Origin: Bacteroidota bacterium
Lineage (GTDB): Bacteria > Bacteroidota > Bacteroidia > Bacteroidales > Tenuifilaceae
Direction of reading: 5' to 3'
DNA length: 64,000 nucleotides
Assembly (NCBI GenBank): GCA_029560875.1
Contig: JAKQKB010000168.1
Coordinates: 98,739-162,738 of the forward strand
A program made the translations under genes and the position numbers. Below the pieces are notes generated by a model, which worked only from the letters and a program-made list of their open reading frames with translations, was not told the DNA's origin and searched no databases. Numbering within the stretch: position 1 is the first letter of the stretch; each line of letters begins with the position of its first letter. Shown here in pieces: positions 1-9,059 of the stretch.

Positions 1-278
1 AGCCCATTATAGGATGATTTAATGCTACTGTGCTTAAATGAAGGAGTAATGGTAAATTCCGATGATTTATATACGCCAAGCCCAGCAGGGTTTATGGAGG
101 TTGATGTAAAGTCGGCACCCAAGGCACCAAACGCTCCTCCCATCGATACAAATCGGGCAGTACCTCCGTTTAGAGTTTGCGAGTATCTAAGTCCATCGGC
201 CAATGATTGTGAAAATAAGTTGCTGCTTAATGAGATAAGTAGCGTTGCTATTGTAATCTTTAAAAATGACTTTTTCAT
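1..278 (-). CDS. FadL/OmpP1-type outer membrane transport protein, N-terminal part
   Basis: This is the first 92 codons of a gene that runs off the left edge of the window. The start is the ATG at 278-276. It is followed by a classic signal peptide (KK, a hydrophobic stretch, then SSNLFSQ). The mature part has the segment ARFVSMGGAFGALGAD followed by SINPAGLGVY, which is typical of the hatch or plug start of FadL/OmpP1/TodX-like 14-strand barrels in Bacteroidota. Such proteins sit in the outer membrane and pass hydrophobic substrates; some are T9SS accessory proteins of the PorV type. Too little is visible to choose between a transporter and a PorV-like protein. It lies downstream of the lipoprotein gene on the same strand, separated from it by a hairpin terminator. 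Confidence 0.8.
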   Translation of the reverse strand, partial: MKKSFLKITIATLLISLSSNLFSQSLADGLRYSQTLNGGTARFVSMGGAFGALGADFTSTSINPAGLGVYKSSEFTITPSFKHSSIKSSYNG

Positions 279-308
279 AGTCTGAAAAATTAAAATTCAG
301 TAAATTAT

Positions 309-345
309 ATTTATAGCGGGAATAAGAATTATCCCCGCTATAAAT
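309..345 (-). terminator. Hairpin terminator after the lipoprotein gene
   Basis: A perfect 12-bp inverted repeat (ATTTATAGCGGG at 309-320 and its complement at 334-345) encloses a 13-nt loop just past the stop of the 350-1690 gene. On the minus strand it is followed by an AT-rich run. Confidence 0.7.
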
Positions 346-349
346 GTTT

Positions 350-1690
350 TTATCGTCTTCTTGTGTTGGAATTTGAACCCGATGACGAGTTTGATGAACT
401 CGAAGAACTAGATGATCTATTGCTTGATCCACTATAGTTGCTTCCTGAGGATGAAGACCTATTGCTAGAGCCTGATGGCTTGTAGGAATCGTTACTTCTT
501 GATGTTGATGCAGGTGAACTTACTCTTTCGGGCCTATTGTATGTGGGTGTAGTACTTCTACTTCCAGAAGAAGTGCGATTTGCCCCAGATACATTGTTGT
601 TTTGTGCACCCTCGCTTCTTCTAGAGCTGTTGTCTGTAGATGTTCTAGTTCTTCCGTTTGATTGATTGTATGATCTGCGGGTTGGTTCAGAAACTCCAAT
701 TTCTCGAGTGGGTCTTTCTGATACTCGGCGTGTATTGGTTACACTTGTTCTTCTTGATTCAGTTGATATTTGGCTAGTGCCGTTAGTGTTACGTCGTCCA
801 TTGGATTCGTATGTAGGAGTAACTCTGGTTTGAGTCCTACGTGTAGAAACAACGGGATTAGAGGTAGATGTGCTTCCATCTCTACGGCGTGAAACAACAG
901 TTTGACTTCCATCTGTTGTTGTGCTTATGCCCGTTCTACGTGTTGTGTAATTGTTGGTTCCATTCACTCTTCTACCATAGTAGGAGTTGTTTGAGATATT
1001 ATTTGAGTTGTTTCCAGCCCAATATCCATCGTTCCATCCCCACCAGTAGGAGTTGTTGTGCCAAGGATTGTATCCGTAATAATTATAATTATAGTTATAG
1101 GGGTAATTCCAGTACCAAGGGTTGTAATTCCAGTAACCATAGTTCCACCCAAATCCAAACCCAACGCTGAAATTATTTCTAGGCCAGCCAAACATTGCAG
1201 AAATATACCGAGGTTCAACCCAAACTTGGTTGCCCATAACAACAACGTTATAAAAATAAGGGTCATAACCTTGCGCATACCAGTAATCGTCGGAATAGTA
1301 AGTCGACCAGTTCTCCATTCTATAGTACGGATCGCTTAGGCCTCTTAACCTACGTTCGTACGATTCTTGGTAAGAATCGGAAAGAACCCTGCTGTAAGGG
1401 TTTGTTTCCTCTGCTCTATATATTACGGTATCATTTTTGATACTATCCATATCTATTTCAATAACATCAGAGTATTTTTGTTCCAGATTTGCGTAGTTGG
1501 AGTTTACCGTCTTCTCAGGAGTGTCACTTTGTTCTTCGTTTTGTGCAAGTTGAGCGGTTTGAGGTTTTGAAGTTGAACCATATATTTCGTCGTTCCACGA
1601 CGAAGTTTTACCTACTTGTGAACTTGATGCACACGACATCATAAATAGTCCAAGCAACGTAAGCATCGGAATGTTGGTTTTGGTTTTCAT
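350..1690 (-). CDS. Putative lipoprotein with Tyr/Trp/Asn-rich core and Ser/Arg/Thr-rich tail
   Basis: The 446-residue product starts with a lipoprotein-like signal (MKTKTNIPML, hydrophobic stretch, FMMSC with the likely lipidated Cys at residue 20). Residues about 105-235 are extremely rich in Tyr, Trp, Asn and Gly (runs such as YNYNYNYYGYNPW). The last 200 residues are dominated by Arg, Ser, Thr and Asn, ending in a polyserine tract and RRR. No enzymatic motif is visible. Low-complexity lipoproteins of this kind recur in Bacteroidota but their role is unknown; surface exposure or a structural role is only a guess. Start choice is well supported, because an unusually complete Shine-Dalgarno lies 4 nt upstream. 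Confidence 0.75.
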   Translation of the reverse strand: MKTKTNIPMLTLLGLFMMSCASSSQVGKTSSWNDEIYGSTSKPQTAQLAQNEEQSDTPEKTVNSNYANLEQKYSDVIEIDMDSIKNDTVIYRAEETNPYSRVLSDSYQESYERRLRGLSDPYYRMENWSTYYSDDYWYAQGYDPYFYNVVVMGNQVWVEPRYISAMFGWPRNNFSVGFGFGWNYGYWNYNPWYWNYPYNYNYNYYGYNPWHNNSYWWGWNDGYWAGNNSNNISNNSYYGRRVNGTNNYTTRRTGISTTTDGSQTVVSRRRDGSTSTSNPVVSTRRTQTRVTPTYESNGRRNTNGTSQISTESRRTSVTNTRRVSERPTREIGVSEPTRRSYNQSNGRTRTSTDNSSRRSEGAQNNNVSGANRTSSGSRSTTPTYNRPERVSSPASTSRSNDSYKPSGSSNRSSSSGSNYSGSSNRSSSSSSSSNSSSGSNSNTRRR

Positions 1691-1694
1691 AGTG

Positions 1695-1703
1695 CACCTC
1701 CTT
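1695..1703 (-). promoter_or_regulatory. Strong Shine-Dalgarno (AAGGAGGTG) before the lipoprotein gene
   Basis: On the minus strand AAGGAGGTG ends 4 nt before the ATG at 1690. Most other gene starts in this window lack any GGAGG, as expected for Bacteroidota, so this site is exceptional. Confidence 0.7.
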
Positions 1704-1734
1704 GCAGGTTATAGTATAACATTAAAATTATCGT

Positions 1735-1742
1735 TATTTTTG
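1735..1742 (+). promoter_or_regulatory. Possible -7 box for proS
   Basis: TATTTTTG matches the Bacteroidota -7 consensus TAnnTTTG, 49 nt before the proS ATG. No TTG is seen at the expected -33 spacing, so support rests on the -7 box and position only. Confidence 0.35.
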
Positions 1743-1791
1743 TTTCAAATTATTAACCGATTTACTACAAATTTCATACCAAGAAAGCGCT

Positions 1792-3267
1792 ATGGCGAAG
1801 GAAATTACAAGCAGAAGTGAAAATTATTCACAGTGGTATAACGATATTGTAACTAAGGCTGGACTAGCTGATTATTCCGCTGTTCGTGGATGTATGGTTA
1901 TTAAGCCGTACGGTTATGCAATATGGGAAAAAATGCAAGCACAACTTGATAAAATGTTCAAGGAAACAGGGCATCAGAATGCATACTTCCCTTTGTTTAT
2001 ACCAAAATCGTTTTTTAGCAAAGAGGCTTCTCATGTGGAAGGCTTTGCTAAGGAATGTGCCGTTGTTACGCATTACCGTTTAAAGAATGACCCTAAAGGT
2101 AAGGGTATTGTTGTTGATGAAGAGGCTAAACTTGAGGAAGAGCTTATTGTTCGTCCTACTTCCGAGACAATAATCTGGAATACATATAAAACTTGGATAC
2201 AGTCGTACCGCGATTTACCAATACTTCTAAACCAATGGGCTAACGTAGTTCGCTGGGAGATGCGTACGCGTTTATTCCTTCGTACAGCAGAGTTCCTTTG
2301 GCAGGAAGGGCACACAGCTCACGCTACCAAGCAGGAGGCAATAGAGGAGGCTGAGCGTATGATTAATGTTTACTCAACATTTGCTCAGAATTGGATGGCA
2401 ATGCCAGTAGTAATTGGTCGTAAATCGGAATCGGAACGATTCGCTGGTGCGCTCGATACCTACTCAATTGAGGCTATGATGCAGGATGGAAAGGCGCTTC
2501 AGGCTGGCACATCTCATTTCCTTGGACAGAATTTCGCAAAGGCGTTTGATGTTAAATTCTTGAATAAGGAGAGTGTTCTCGATTACGTTTGGGCAACCTC
2601 CTGGGGTGTTTCAACCCGTTTAATGGGAGCTTTGGTAATGACTCACTCCGACGATAACGGGCTGGTTTTACCTCCAAAGTTGGCTCCAACACAAGTTGTT
2701 TTTGTACCTATCTATAAAAGCGACGAAGAATTGGCTAAGATTTCTGATACTGTAAATCATTTGCGTGAGGAGTTGCATAAACGTGGTGTTACAACTCATT
2801 ATGATAATAGGGATAACTATAAGCCAGGGTTTAAATTTGCAGAGTACGAGATGAAGGGTTATCCTGTTAGAATTGCTATTGGACCTAAAGATTTGGAGAA
2901 AGGAACGGTTGAGGTTGCTCGTCGCGATACGTTGCAGAAACAGTTCGTTTCACAGGATAATTTGGCTGAATCTATTGTAAATCTTCTCGATGATATTCAA
3001 AGTAACCTATACAATAAAGCGGTTGATTACAGAGCCCTTAATACTACTAAGGTTGATAGTTACGATGAGTTTAAAAAGGTCATCGCTGAGAAAGGTGGAT
3101 TTGTGCTAGCGCATTGGGATGGTACTGTGGAAACAGAGCAATTAATTAAGGAGGAGACTAAAGCTACAATTCGATGCATACCTATTGATGGAGAATTAGA
3201 GGAGGGTAAATGTATTGTAACGGGAAAACCTTCAAAGCAAAGGGCCATTTTTGCACAGGCCTACTAA
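1792..3267 (+). CDS. proS: Prolyl-tRNA synthetase (archaeal/eukaryotic-like short form)
   Basis: Class II aminoacyl-tRNA synthetase charging tRNA-Pro with proline in the cytosol. At 491 residues it is the short type without the editing insertion. Visible are RPTSET (121-126), the motif 2 region VVRWEMRTR...[12 protein letters not shown] (152-179) and motif 3 ([19 protein letters not shown], 272-290). An anticodon-binding domain follows, then a C-terminal extension ending in Tyr, as in archaeal-type ProS. This form is the usual one in many Bacteroidota. It appears to be monocistronic: a separate promoter precedes the next gene. Confidence 0.97.
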   Translation: MAKEITSRSENYSQWYNDIVTKAGLADYSAVRGCMVIKPYGYAIWEKMQAQLDKMFKETGHQNAYFPLFIPKSFFSKEASHVEGFAKECAVVTHYRLKNDPKGKGIVVDEEAKLEEELIVRPTSETIIWNTYKTWIQSYRDLPILLNQWANVVRWEMRTRLFLRTAEFLWQEGHTAHATKQEAIEEAERMINVYSTFAQNWMAMPVVIGRKSESERFAGALDTYSIEAMMQDGKALQAGTSHFLGQNFAKAFDVKFLNKESVLDYVWATSWGVSTRLMGALVMTHSDDNGLVLPPKLAPTQVVFVPIYKSDEELAKISDTVNHLREELHKRGVTTHYDNRDNYKPGFKFAEYEMKGYPVRIAIGPKDLEKGTVEVARRDTLQKQFVSQDNLAESIVNLLDDIQSNLYNKAVDYRALNTTKVDSYDEFKKVIAEKGGFVLAHWDGTVETEQLIKEETKATIRCIPIDGELEEGKCIVTGKPSKQRAIFAQAY

Positions 3268-3269
3268 AC

Positions 3270-3300
3270 TTGCAGTAGTCTAATAACATTTGTATATTTG
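3270..3300 (+). promoter_or_regulatory. Bacteroidota promoter for the 3325 gene
   Basis: TTG at 3270-3272, a 20-nt spacer and TATATTTG at 3293-3300 fit the Bacteroidota housekeeping pattern (TTTG, about 19-20 nt, TAnnTTTG). The -7 box ends 24 nt before the ATG. Confidence 0.6.
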
Positions 3301-3324
3301 GATTAAACTTTAAATTGCATACCA

Positions 3325-4029
3325 ATGGATAATCCTCAACAGGAGCCAAAGCAGCTAATTACTGGACTTTTATCTGAAAAAGCAGTTCTTAAGCAAAAAA
3401 TTTACGACAACACCTTCGAGGTTTTCAATATGATTAAGGAGGTGTTGCACGAAATGTCCAACGACCTAAACTTTAATTTAAGAAATGTTGATAAAAGAGT
3501 TCGATTGGAGTACAGGGATAGAGGAAAGTATGAGGCAGAGATTCGGGTTGCAGGCGATTTGCTTATTTTTAGCATGCATACAAATATTTTTGAATTCGAC
3601 CGTGACCACAGTATCTGGAAGTTATCGTATGTGAAAGAAAATAAATTAGCTTCGTATTGTGGCATAATTAATGTTTACAACTTTCTAACGGATTCTTTTA
3701 AGTACAACCGCTTAGATGACCTCGGGTACCTTATTGGTAGAATATTTGTAAATAAGGATCGCCACTACTTTGTGGAAGGTAAGCGTCAAATGGGATTTCT
3801 TTACAATAACTTTGGTACCGCTACAGTTGACAAGGATGCTATCAAACAAATTATAGAGTCTGCCATTCTATACGCCCTTGAATTCGATTTGTTGGTTCCA
3901 CCTTACGATGTTGTTAAGATTGCATCGGTTATGCAGATGAATACTAAAATAGAGAATTCAAAGTTACAGACTGGTAAGCGCTTAGGATTTAAGTTTAATT
4001 CCGACGATGTTTTAGAAGAAAACAAATAG
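3325..4029 (+). CDS. Conserved hypothetical cytosolic protein
   Basis: A 234-residue soluble protein with no signal peptide, no membrane segment and no catalytic motif that I recognise. The N-terminal 50 residues look helical, and the middle alternates short hydrophobic strands (IRVAGDLLIFSMHTNIFEF; YCGIINVYNFL). It resembles conserved hypothetical proteins of Bacteroidota but I cannot assign a family. It has its own promoter just upstream and is 24 nt ahead of the M49 peptidase gene, so the two may be cotranscribed. Function unknown. Confidence 0.7.
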   Translation: MDNPQQEPKQLITGLLSEKAVLKQKIYDNTFEVFNMIKEVLHEMSNDLNFNLRNVDKRVRLEYRDRGKYEAEIRVAGDLLIFSMHTNIFEFDRDHSIWKLSYVKENKLASYCGIINVYNFLTDSFKYNRLDDLGYLIGRIFVNKDRHYFVEGKRQMGFLYNNFGTATVDKDAIKQIIESAILYALEFDLLVPPYDVVKIASVMQMNTKIENSKLQTGKRLGFKFNSDDVLEENK

Positions 4030-4053
4030 TATAAATTAAACCTCAAATCAATC

Positions 4054-5685
4054 ATGAAAAAATATCTGGTATATGCATTAGTTTCAACTATTGCATTTAC
4101 ATCATGTGGAACAAAACAAAACAAGGAGGAGAAATCTCCCATGCAAAAGAAAGTTGATGAGTATGCACCTGTAGAACTTCGTTCGGATATTATTCACTTA
4201 TCGGCCAAAGAACGCCAAATGTTGCCATATTTATTTGAAGCAGCTCAGTTAATGGATGATATTTTTTGGCTTCAAGCATATGGTAACAAGGAAAACTTGT
4301 TTAAAGGGATTACCGATGAAGCTGCCGTTGAATTTGCTGAAATTAACTATGGACCATGGGAGCGTCTTGGTGACAATAAACCTTTTGTTGATGGTTATGG
4401 TGAAAAACCTCTTGGTGCTCAGTTTTATCCAGTTGATATGACTAAGGATGAGTTTGAATCATTCGATGCCAAGGATAAAACTAGCCTATACACTGTAATC
4501 AGACGGAATTCTGAAGGAAAACTTGAATCAATTCCTTACCATGTTGCATATAAGGAAAAAACAGAGAAAGCAGTTGAGTTAATTCGTAAAGCTGCAGAGT
4601 TGGCTGAAGATGAGGGTTTGAAAAAGTACCTTAACCTCCGTGCTGAGGCATTACAGACTGACGAATACTTTGCAAGTGATATGGCTTGGATGGACATGAA
4701 AACTAACAATATTGATTTTGTTATTGGACCAATTGAAAATTACGAGGATGCCTTGTTTAACTATAAAGCGGCTCATGAAGCATATGTTTTAATTAAAGAT
4801 TTGGATTGGACGCAGAAGATTGGACGTTTTGCAACTTTTCTTCCAAAACTTCAGGAGAGTTTACCTGTTGAGCCAGCATACAAAAAAGAAGTACCAGGAT
4901 TAGACTCTGATTTGGGTGTTTATGATGTAGTGTTCTACGCTGGTGATTGTAATGCAGGAAGTAAAACAATTGCGATTAATTTACCCAATGACCCTAAAGT
5001 ACACTTAGAGAAAGGTAGTAGAAAGTTGCAGTTAAAAAATGCAATGAAATACAAGTTCGATAAAATACTTCTACCCATTGGAAATATTCTTATTGATGAG
5101 AGTCAGCGTGGACATATCAAGTTTGATGCATTTTTTGAAAATGTTATGTTTCATGAAGTAGGACATGGGTTAGGTATTAAAAATCTTGTGAAAGGAAAAG
5201 GAACTGTTCGCGAAGCGATGAAAGAAATGCATAGTGCATTAGAGGAAGGAAAGGCTGATATAATGGGATTGTATATGGTTTCGAAACTTGCCGAGATGGG
5301 AGAATTACCAGAGAAGGATATGATGGATAACTATGTAACCTTTGTTGCTGGTATTTTCCGTTCTGTAAGATTTGGATTAGCATCCTCTCATGGAAAAGCA
5401 AATATGGTTTGTTTCTATTACTTGCAGGAACGTGGTGCTTTTGAACGAAACCCAGAAACAGGCACATATAAGGTTAACTTTGATAAGATGACTGAGGCTA
5501 TGAATTCTCTTGCAAAAGATATCTTAACACTTCAAGGTAATGGTGACTACGAAGGAACCAAGAAACTATTTGCAGAGAAAGGACTTATTGGGGAGGAGCT
5601 TCAAAAGGATCTAAATAGAGTTGCCGAAGCGGATATCCCTCGTGATATTAGATGTATTCAAGGCAAAGAGATGCTTGGATTGTAG
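4054..5685 (+). CDS. M49-like (dipeptidyl peptidase III family) zinc peptidase, lipoprotein
   Basis: A 543-residue protein with a lipoprotein signal (Cys at residue 19 in IAFTSCGTK), so probably anchored in the periplasm or outer membrane. The zinc site is HEVGHGLG with ligands H367 and H371, and EEGKAD at 397-402 supplies the third ligand; this pair is the hallmark of family M49, which removes dipeptides from peptide N termini. The first motif here is a five-residue HExxH instead of the six-residue HExxGH of classical DPP III. The protein is shorter than typical DPP III (about 650-750 residues). A weak hairpin follows the stop. Family assignment is fairly secure; substrate is not known. Confidence 0.8.
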   Translation: MKKYLVYALVSTIAFTSCGTKQNKEEKSPMQKKVDEYAPVELRSDIIHLSAKERQMLPYLFEAAQLMDDIFWLQAYGNKENLFKGITDEAAVEFAEINYGPWERLGDNKPFVDGYGEKPLGAQFYPVDMTKDEFESFDAKDKTSLYTVIRRNSEGKLESIPYHVAYKEKTEKAVELIRKAAELAEDEGLKKYLNLRAEALQTDEYFASDMAWMDMKTNNIDFVIGPIENYEDALFNYKAAHEAYVLIKDLDWTQKIGRFATFLPKLQESLPVEPAYKKEVPGLDSDLGVYDVVFYAGDCNAGSKTIAINLPNDPKVHLEKGSRKLQLKNAMKYKFDKILLPIGNILIDESQRGHIKFDAFFENVMFHEVGHGLGIKNLVKGKGTVREAMKEMHSALEEGKADIMGLYMVSKLAEMGELPEKDMMDNYVTFVAGIFRSVRFGLASSHGKANMVCFYYLQERGAFERNPETGTYKVNFDKMTEAMNSLAKDILTLQGNGDYEGTKKLFAEKGLIGEELQKDLNRVAEADIPRDIRCIQGKEMLGL

Positions 5686-5693
5686 CATTTAGG

Positions 5694-5713
5694 AGGGTTG
5701 GTTTTCCAACCCT
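5694..5713 (+). terminator. Hairpin terminator after the M49 gene
   Basis: An 8-bp stem (AGGGTTGG and CCAACCCT) with a TTTT loop begins 8 nt after the stop, followed by a T-rich but interrupted tract. Confidence 0.5.
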
Positions 5714-5726
5714 TATTTCTTATCTA

Positions 5727-5734
5727 TATTTTTG
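5727..5734 (+). promoter_or_regulatory. Possible -7 box for the siaB-like gene
   Basis: TATTTTTG matches TAnnTTTG and lies just past the preceding terminator, 69 nt before the ATG. No good -33 element was found. Confidence 0.35.
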
Positions 5735-5803
5735 GAATGTGGTTAAAGTTTACATATATTTAGCCACATTATTGTTGATGTATAATCTATAAAAAGGAAC
5801 GAT

Positions 5804-6376
5804 ATGAACCTTACATTCAATTTCATTAAGTCTGTATCGAACATTTACGATGAGATGATTGAAAATGGTTTTTCCTTGGTTTACCTTGGAGAGTTTAGCC
5901 ATGAGATTACTAAAATGTTTACTTCCATGGCTGAGTCCGATATGGAAAAAAACAGCGAGGAACGTTCTGTTCAGCGTAAAGTTTATCATGTTATGGTTGA
6001 AACTCTTCAGAATATGAATAAACACTCTGATGAGATAAAGGAAAGGAATATTGGGAATGGCCTTTTTATTATTGGTAAGAAACACGACACATACTATGTT
6101 ATAACCTCCAATAAGGTTTCTAAAAAGCATAAGGAGCCCCTAGAGCAGGCATTAATTACAGTGAATAATGCATCGGCAAGTGAACTAAAGGAGATGTACA
6201 AACGTCAAATTCGCGAGGGAAGCTTATCCGAAAAGGGAGGCGCAGGTTTAGGATTAATTGATATTGCTCGTAAAACTGGGGAAACTCTCAATTACCAATT
6301 TTTGCCGCTCGATGAGGATAGTTTCTTTTTTATCTTAAAGGTTGAGATTAACGCCAAAAAATTTGCAAAGGATTAG
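5804..6376 (+). CDS. SiaB-family protein kinase (GHKL fold)
   Basis: A 190-residue cytosolic protein of the SiaB/DUF6272 type, a GHKL-fold Ser/Thr kinase that in Pseudomonas phosphorylates SiaC. The N-box-like stretch ETLQNMNKHSD (66-76) and the glycine-rich GGAGLGLIDIARKTG (145-159) are the two ATP-binding elements, spaced as in anti-sigma-factor-like kinases. Its likely partner is the SiaC-like protein at 39846-40226 and its antagonist the SpoIIE phosphatase at 32805-35141, both in this window but not adjacent. In Bacteroidota this set is not tied to a diguanylate cyclase. The barrel-protein gene starts 25 nt downstream and may be cotranscribed. Confidence 0.8.
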   Translation: MNLTFNFIKSVSNIYDEMIENGFSLVYLGEFSHEITKMFTSMAESDMEKNSEERSVQRKVYHVMVETLQNMNKHSDEIKERNIGNGLFIIGKKHDTYYVITSNKVSKKHKEPLEQALITVNNASASELKEMYKRQIREGSLSEKGGAGLGLIDIARKTGETLNYQFLPLDEDSFFFILKVEINAKKFAKD

Positions 6377-6401
6377 TGGATTTATTAAGTAGTCCTTTAT
6401 A

Positions 6402-8249
6402 ATGCTAAGATTTTTTCAAAAAATATTTTTTATCACCATCAATATATCTTTGTTGATGGTGTTTTTTATTAATAACACTATTGCAATAGAAAAATACAAT
6501 AAACAAATCCAGAATTCAAAGGACTCGGTTGTAAAAAAGACCGATAGAATAAAAAATAATTTCATTTTTCGACAGTTATATGGCTTTGTAGTGAGGAAAG
6601 ATGCTCTGTCTTCTTCAGGAAAAGTGATCAGAGAATTTGAGTCCAATCAAAAATTTTCACCTTATGCAAATAAGGAAATAGCAGAGATTAGAATTGTGAG
6701 ACTAAAAGTGTTTGGGCAGTCTGTTTATGATACCCTAGTAAAGCCAACCACTTTGGGTGAGCGCTTTGGGAATTCCCTTCACCTAACCACGTCTCGAAAG
6801 GTAATAGCAAATAACTTGCTTTTCAAAGAAGGAGATGTAGTAAAGCCTGTTGATTTCTCCGAGACTGAAGAACTTTTGCGTACATTGCCTTATATTGAGG
6901 ATGTTAATATTATGCTGGAAACATTAGTCGATACCAATAAAGTTCGTGCTATTGTTGTTACAAAGGATAACTGGACACTGGCATTCTCTTTTAGTTCAAG
7001 CAGTTTGGATAAGGGAGAGTACTCGATTTCAGAGAGTAACTTTGCTGGTATTGGTTTTGGAGCTGATGCAACAGCTTATTACGATAAGAGCCATCCAGAT
7101 AAGTGGGGGCGAAGGGGCGAATTTAAGTTCTCAAACATTGGGGGTTCATTTATAACTGCTAATCTTTGGATGCGAGAAGGGCTAGGATACAACTCTTATT
7201 ACACTAATTTGAGTAGGGATTTTTATGCATCTAAAGCAAAATTGGCTGGTGGTATTACTTATTTTGTTAGTAAAGAGCCCTACACTACTTTTAAAACAAA
7301 TCTAACATTCCCTATCGACTATAATATGCTTGATTGGTGGTTAGGTCACTCTTTTAGGGTGAGTAAGAAAAGTTCATTAGATGCTCCATATAATTTGACT
7401 TTGGCATTTAAGCATAGAAAAATAGATTTCAATAAGGCTATCGAGATTGAAAGTGATTCAAATTTTTATTTTCACTCCACCAACCAATGGCTTGTATCGT
7501 TAGGTTTAACTAATCAGAGTTTGTTCCAATCGAATTTAATTTATTCTTTTGGTTCAACGGAGGATATTCCAATTGGGTTTAAAGTACAGTTCTCTTCAGG
7601 TATTGAGAAAAGTCAATTTAGTCGGCGAATTCTTATTAATGGCGAGATGTCGGCCGCAGAAATTACACCAATTGGTTATCTTTATTTATCTTTTCGTACA
7701 GGAGGGTATTTGGCCGATGGATTTAAGTTTGAGCAGGGTGTAATTAATATTCGTTCAAAATATATATCGAACCTTTTTTCAGTTTGGAGAACAGATATTC
7801 GTCAACTTATTCAATATGATTATACTAGAGGAATCTCTCGATTTAGTGGTGAGCGGGAGTATGTTGCGTTGAAGGACAATTATGGTGTAAGAGGTCTGTC
7901 CAGCAATTCTTTAACAGGAGAAACACGGATAATGTTAAATTTGGAAACGAATGTATTTACCCCTTTATATCTTTATGGTTTTAGATTTGCGTACTTCTTG
8001 TTTTGTGATTTAGGAATTATTGGACCAGCGAATGAACTTGTTTATACTAATCCTATTTATTCTGGTTTTGGTTTTGGAATAAGATTTAAAAACGAAAGTT
8101 TAATTTTTCCTGCCTTTGTAGTAAGGCTTGGCTATTATCCACGAATACCTGATAATGCCGATGTCGCATACTGGCTTATTTCAACTGAGCGAAGACGCCG
8201 TTTTGAGAACTTCAGAATAAAGGAGCCTTATATTTTACCATACGAGTAG
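6402..8249 (+). CDS. BamA/TamA-like outer membrane beta-barrel protein with a POTRA-like segment
   Basis: A 615-residue protein with an N-terminal hydrophobic export signal (about residues 8-28). Residues about 90-195 resemble a POTRA fold (conserved pattern FKEGDVVKPVDFSETEELLRTLPYIEDVNI, as in Omp85 proteins). The rest shows alternating aromatic strands typical of an outer membrane barrel. It is shorter than BamA, with one POTRA-like unit, and ends in ILPYE rather than an aromatic residue. A role in assembling or exporting outer membrane components is inferred from family only. It follows the SiaB-like kinase closely; nothing else in context points to a substrate. Confidence 0.7.
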   Translation: MLRFFQKIFFITINISLLMVFFINNTIAIEKYNKQIQNSKDSVVKKTDRIKNNFIFRQLYGFVVRKDALSSSGKVIREFESNQKFSPYANKEIAEIRIVRLKVFGQSVYDTLVKPTTLGERFGNSLHLTTSRKVIANNLLFKEGDVVKPVDFSETEELLRTLPYIEDVNIMLETLVDTNKVRAIVVTKDNWTLAFSFSSSSLDKGEYSISESNFAGIGFGADATAYYDKSHPDKWGRRGEFKFSNIGGSFITANLWMREGLGYNSYYTNLSRDFYASKAKLAGGITYFVSKEPYTTFKTNLTFPIDYNMLDWWLGHSFRVSKKSSLDAPYNLTLAFKHRKIDFNKAIEIESDSNFYFHSTNQWLVSLGLTNQSLFQSNLIYSFGSTEDIPIGFKVQFSSGIEKSQFSRRILINGEMSAAEITPIGYLYLSFRTGGYLADGFKFEQGVINIRSKYISNLFSVWRTDIRQLIQYDYTRGISRFSGEREYVALKDNYGVRGLSSNSLTGETRIMLNLETNVFTPLYLYGFRFAYFLFCDLGIIGPANELVYTNPIYSGFGFGIRFKNESLIFPAFVVRLGYYPRIPDNADVAYWLISTERRRRFENFRIKEPYILPYE

Positions 8250-8330
8250 TTCTTCGTAAACAATTCGTTTTTTGTAGTGTTAATAGTTCGAGGAGAAAAC
8301 TAATCAATTAACTATTAAAACTAAAAGAAA

Positions 8331-8966
8331 ATGTCAGTACTAGTTGGTAAAAAAGCCCCTAAGTTTAAATCTAAAGCAGTGGTTAACGGGAATGAAATTG
8401 TTGATGGATTTTCACTTGAGATATTTGAAGGGAAAAAGCATGTTGTATTTTTCTTTTATCCTGCAGACTTTACTTTTGTTTGTCCCACAGAGTTGCTTGC
8501 CTTTCAGGAGAAATTAACAGAATTTGAAAAACGTAATACTCAGGTTGTGGCTTGTTCTGTAGACTCTGAGTTCTCGCACTGGAAATGGCTTCAAACAGAA
8601 CTGAAAGAGGGTGGAATAAAGGGAGTTACTTATCCTCTGGTTGCCGATTTAGCTAAAACAATATCGGAGAATTACGATGTGCTTGCGGGTAGCTATGAGT
8701 ATACAGAGGAGGGTGAGGCTTCGTTTGTTGGCACACCACAATCGTATAGGGGCTTATTTTTAATAGATAAATCGGGAATTGTCCGTCATCAAGTGGTGAA
8801 CGATATGCCATTGGGTAGAAGTGTTGATGAAGTATTAAGAATGGTAGATGCATTGCAATACTTTGAGGAGAATGGCGAGGTTTGCCCAGCCAACTGGAAG
8901 AAAGGCGACAAAGCGCTTAAAGCAACACAGGAAGGTATTTCGGATTATTTAGGGTCTAAAAACTAA
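8331..8966 (+). CDS. 2-Cys peroxiredoxin (AhpC/Prx1 type)
   Basis: A 211-residue thiol peroxidase that reduces hydrogen peroxide and organic hydroperoxides. The peroxidatic Cys is C51 in DFTFVCPTE, and the resolving Cys is C185 in GEVCPANW; the conserved Arg lies at 140 (SYRGLFLID). Both cysteines present make it a typical 2-Cys enzyme. It is slightly longer than the 187-residue AhpC. No ahpF is adjacent, so the reductant partner is unknown. It stands alone with a terminator directly after it. Confidence 0.93.
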   Translation: MSVLVGKKAPKFKSKAVVNGNEIVDGFSLEIFEGKKHVVFFFYPADFTFVCPTELLAFQEKLTEFEKRNTQVVACSVDSEFSHWKWLQTELKEGGIKGVTYPLVADLAKTISENYDVLAGSYEYTEEGEASFVGTPQSYRGLFLIDKSGIVRHQVVNDMPLGRSVDEVLRMVDALQYFEENGEVCPANWKKGDKALKATQEGISDYLGSKN

Positions 8967-8990
8967 TATAAAATTGATTAAAAGCCAGAG

Positions 8991-9011
8991 AGCCGCATTT
9001 GCGGCTTTTTT
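8991..9011 (+). terminator. Rho-independent terminator of the peroxiredoxin gene
   Basis: AGCCGC and GCGGCT form a 6-bp GC-rich stem with an ATTT loop, followed by a run of T. Confidence 0.85.
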
Positions 9012-9023
9012 CATTACAGAAGG

Positions 9024-9054
9024 TTTAGTGTTTGATACAATTGGATTAACTTTG
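9024..9054 (+). promoter_or_regulatory. Promoter of pabB, very close to the start codon
   Basis: TTTA at 9024-9027, a 19-nt spacer and TAACTTTG at 9047-9054 match the Bacteroidota consensus. The -7 box ends only 5 nt before the ATG at 9060, so transcription may begin at or within the start codon. Confidence 0.5.
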
Positions 9055-9059
9055 CGGTT

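Noticed and set aside
868..1339. Plus-strand open frames opposite the lipoprotein gene
   Set aside because: They mirror the low-complexity Tyr/Trp/Asn codons of the minus-strand gene and have no start signals.
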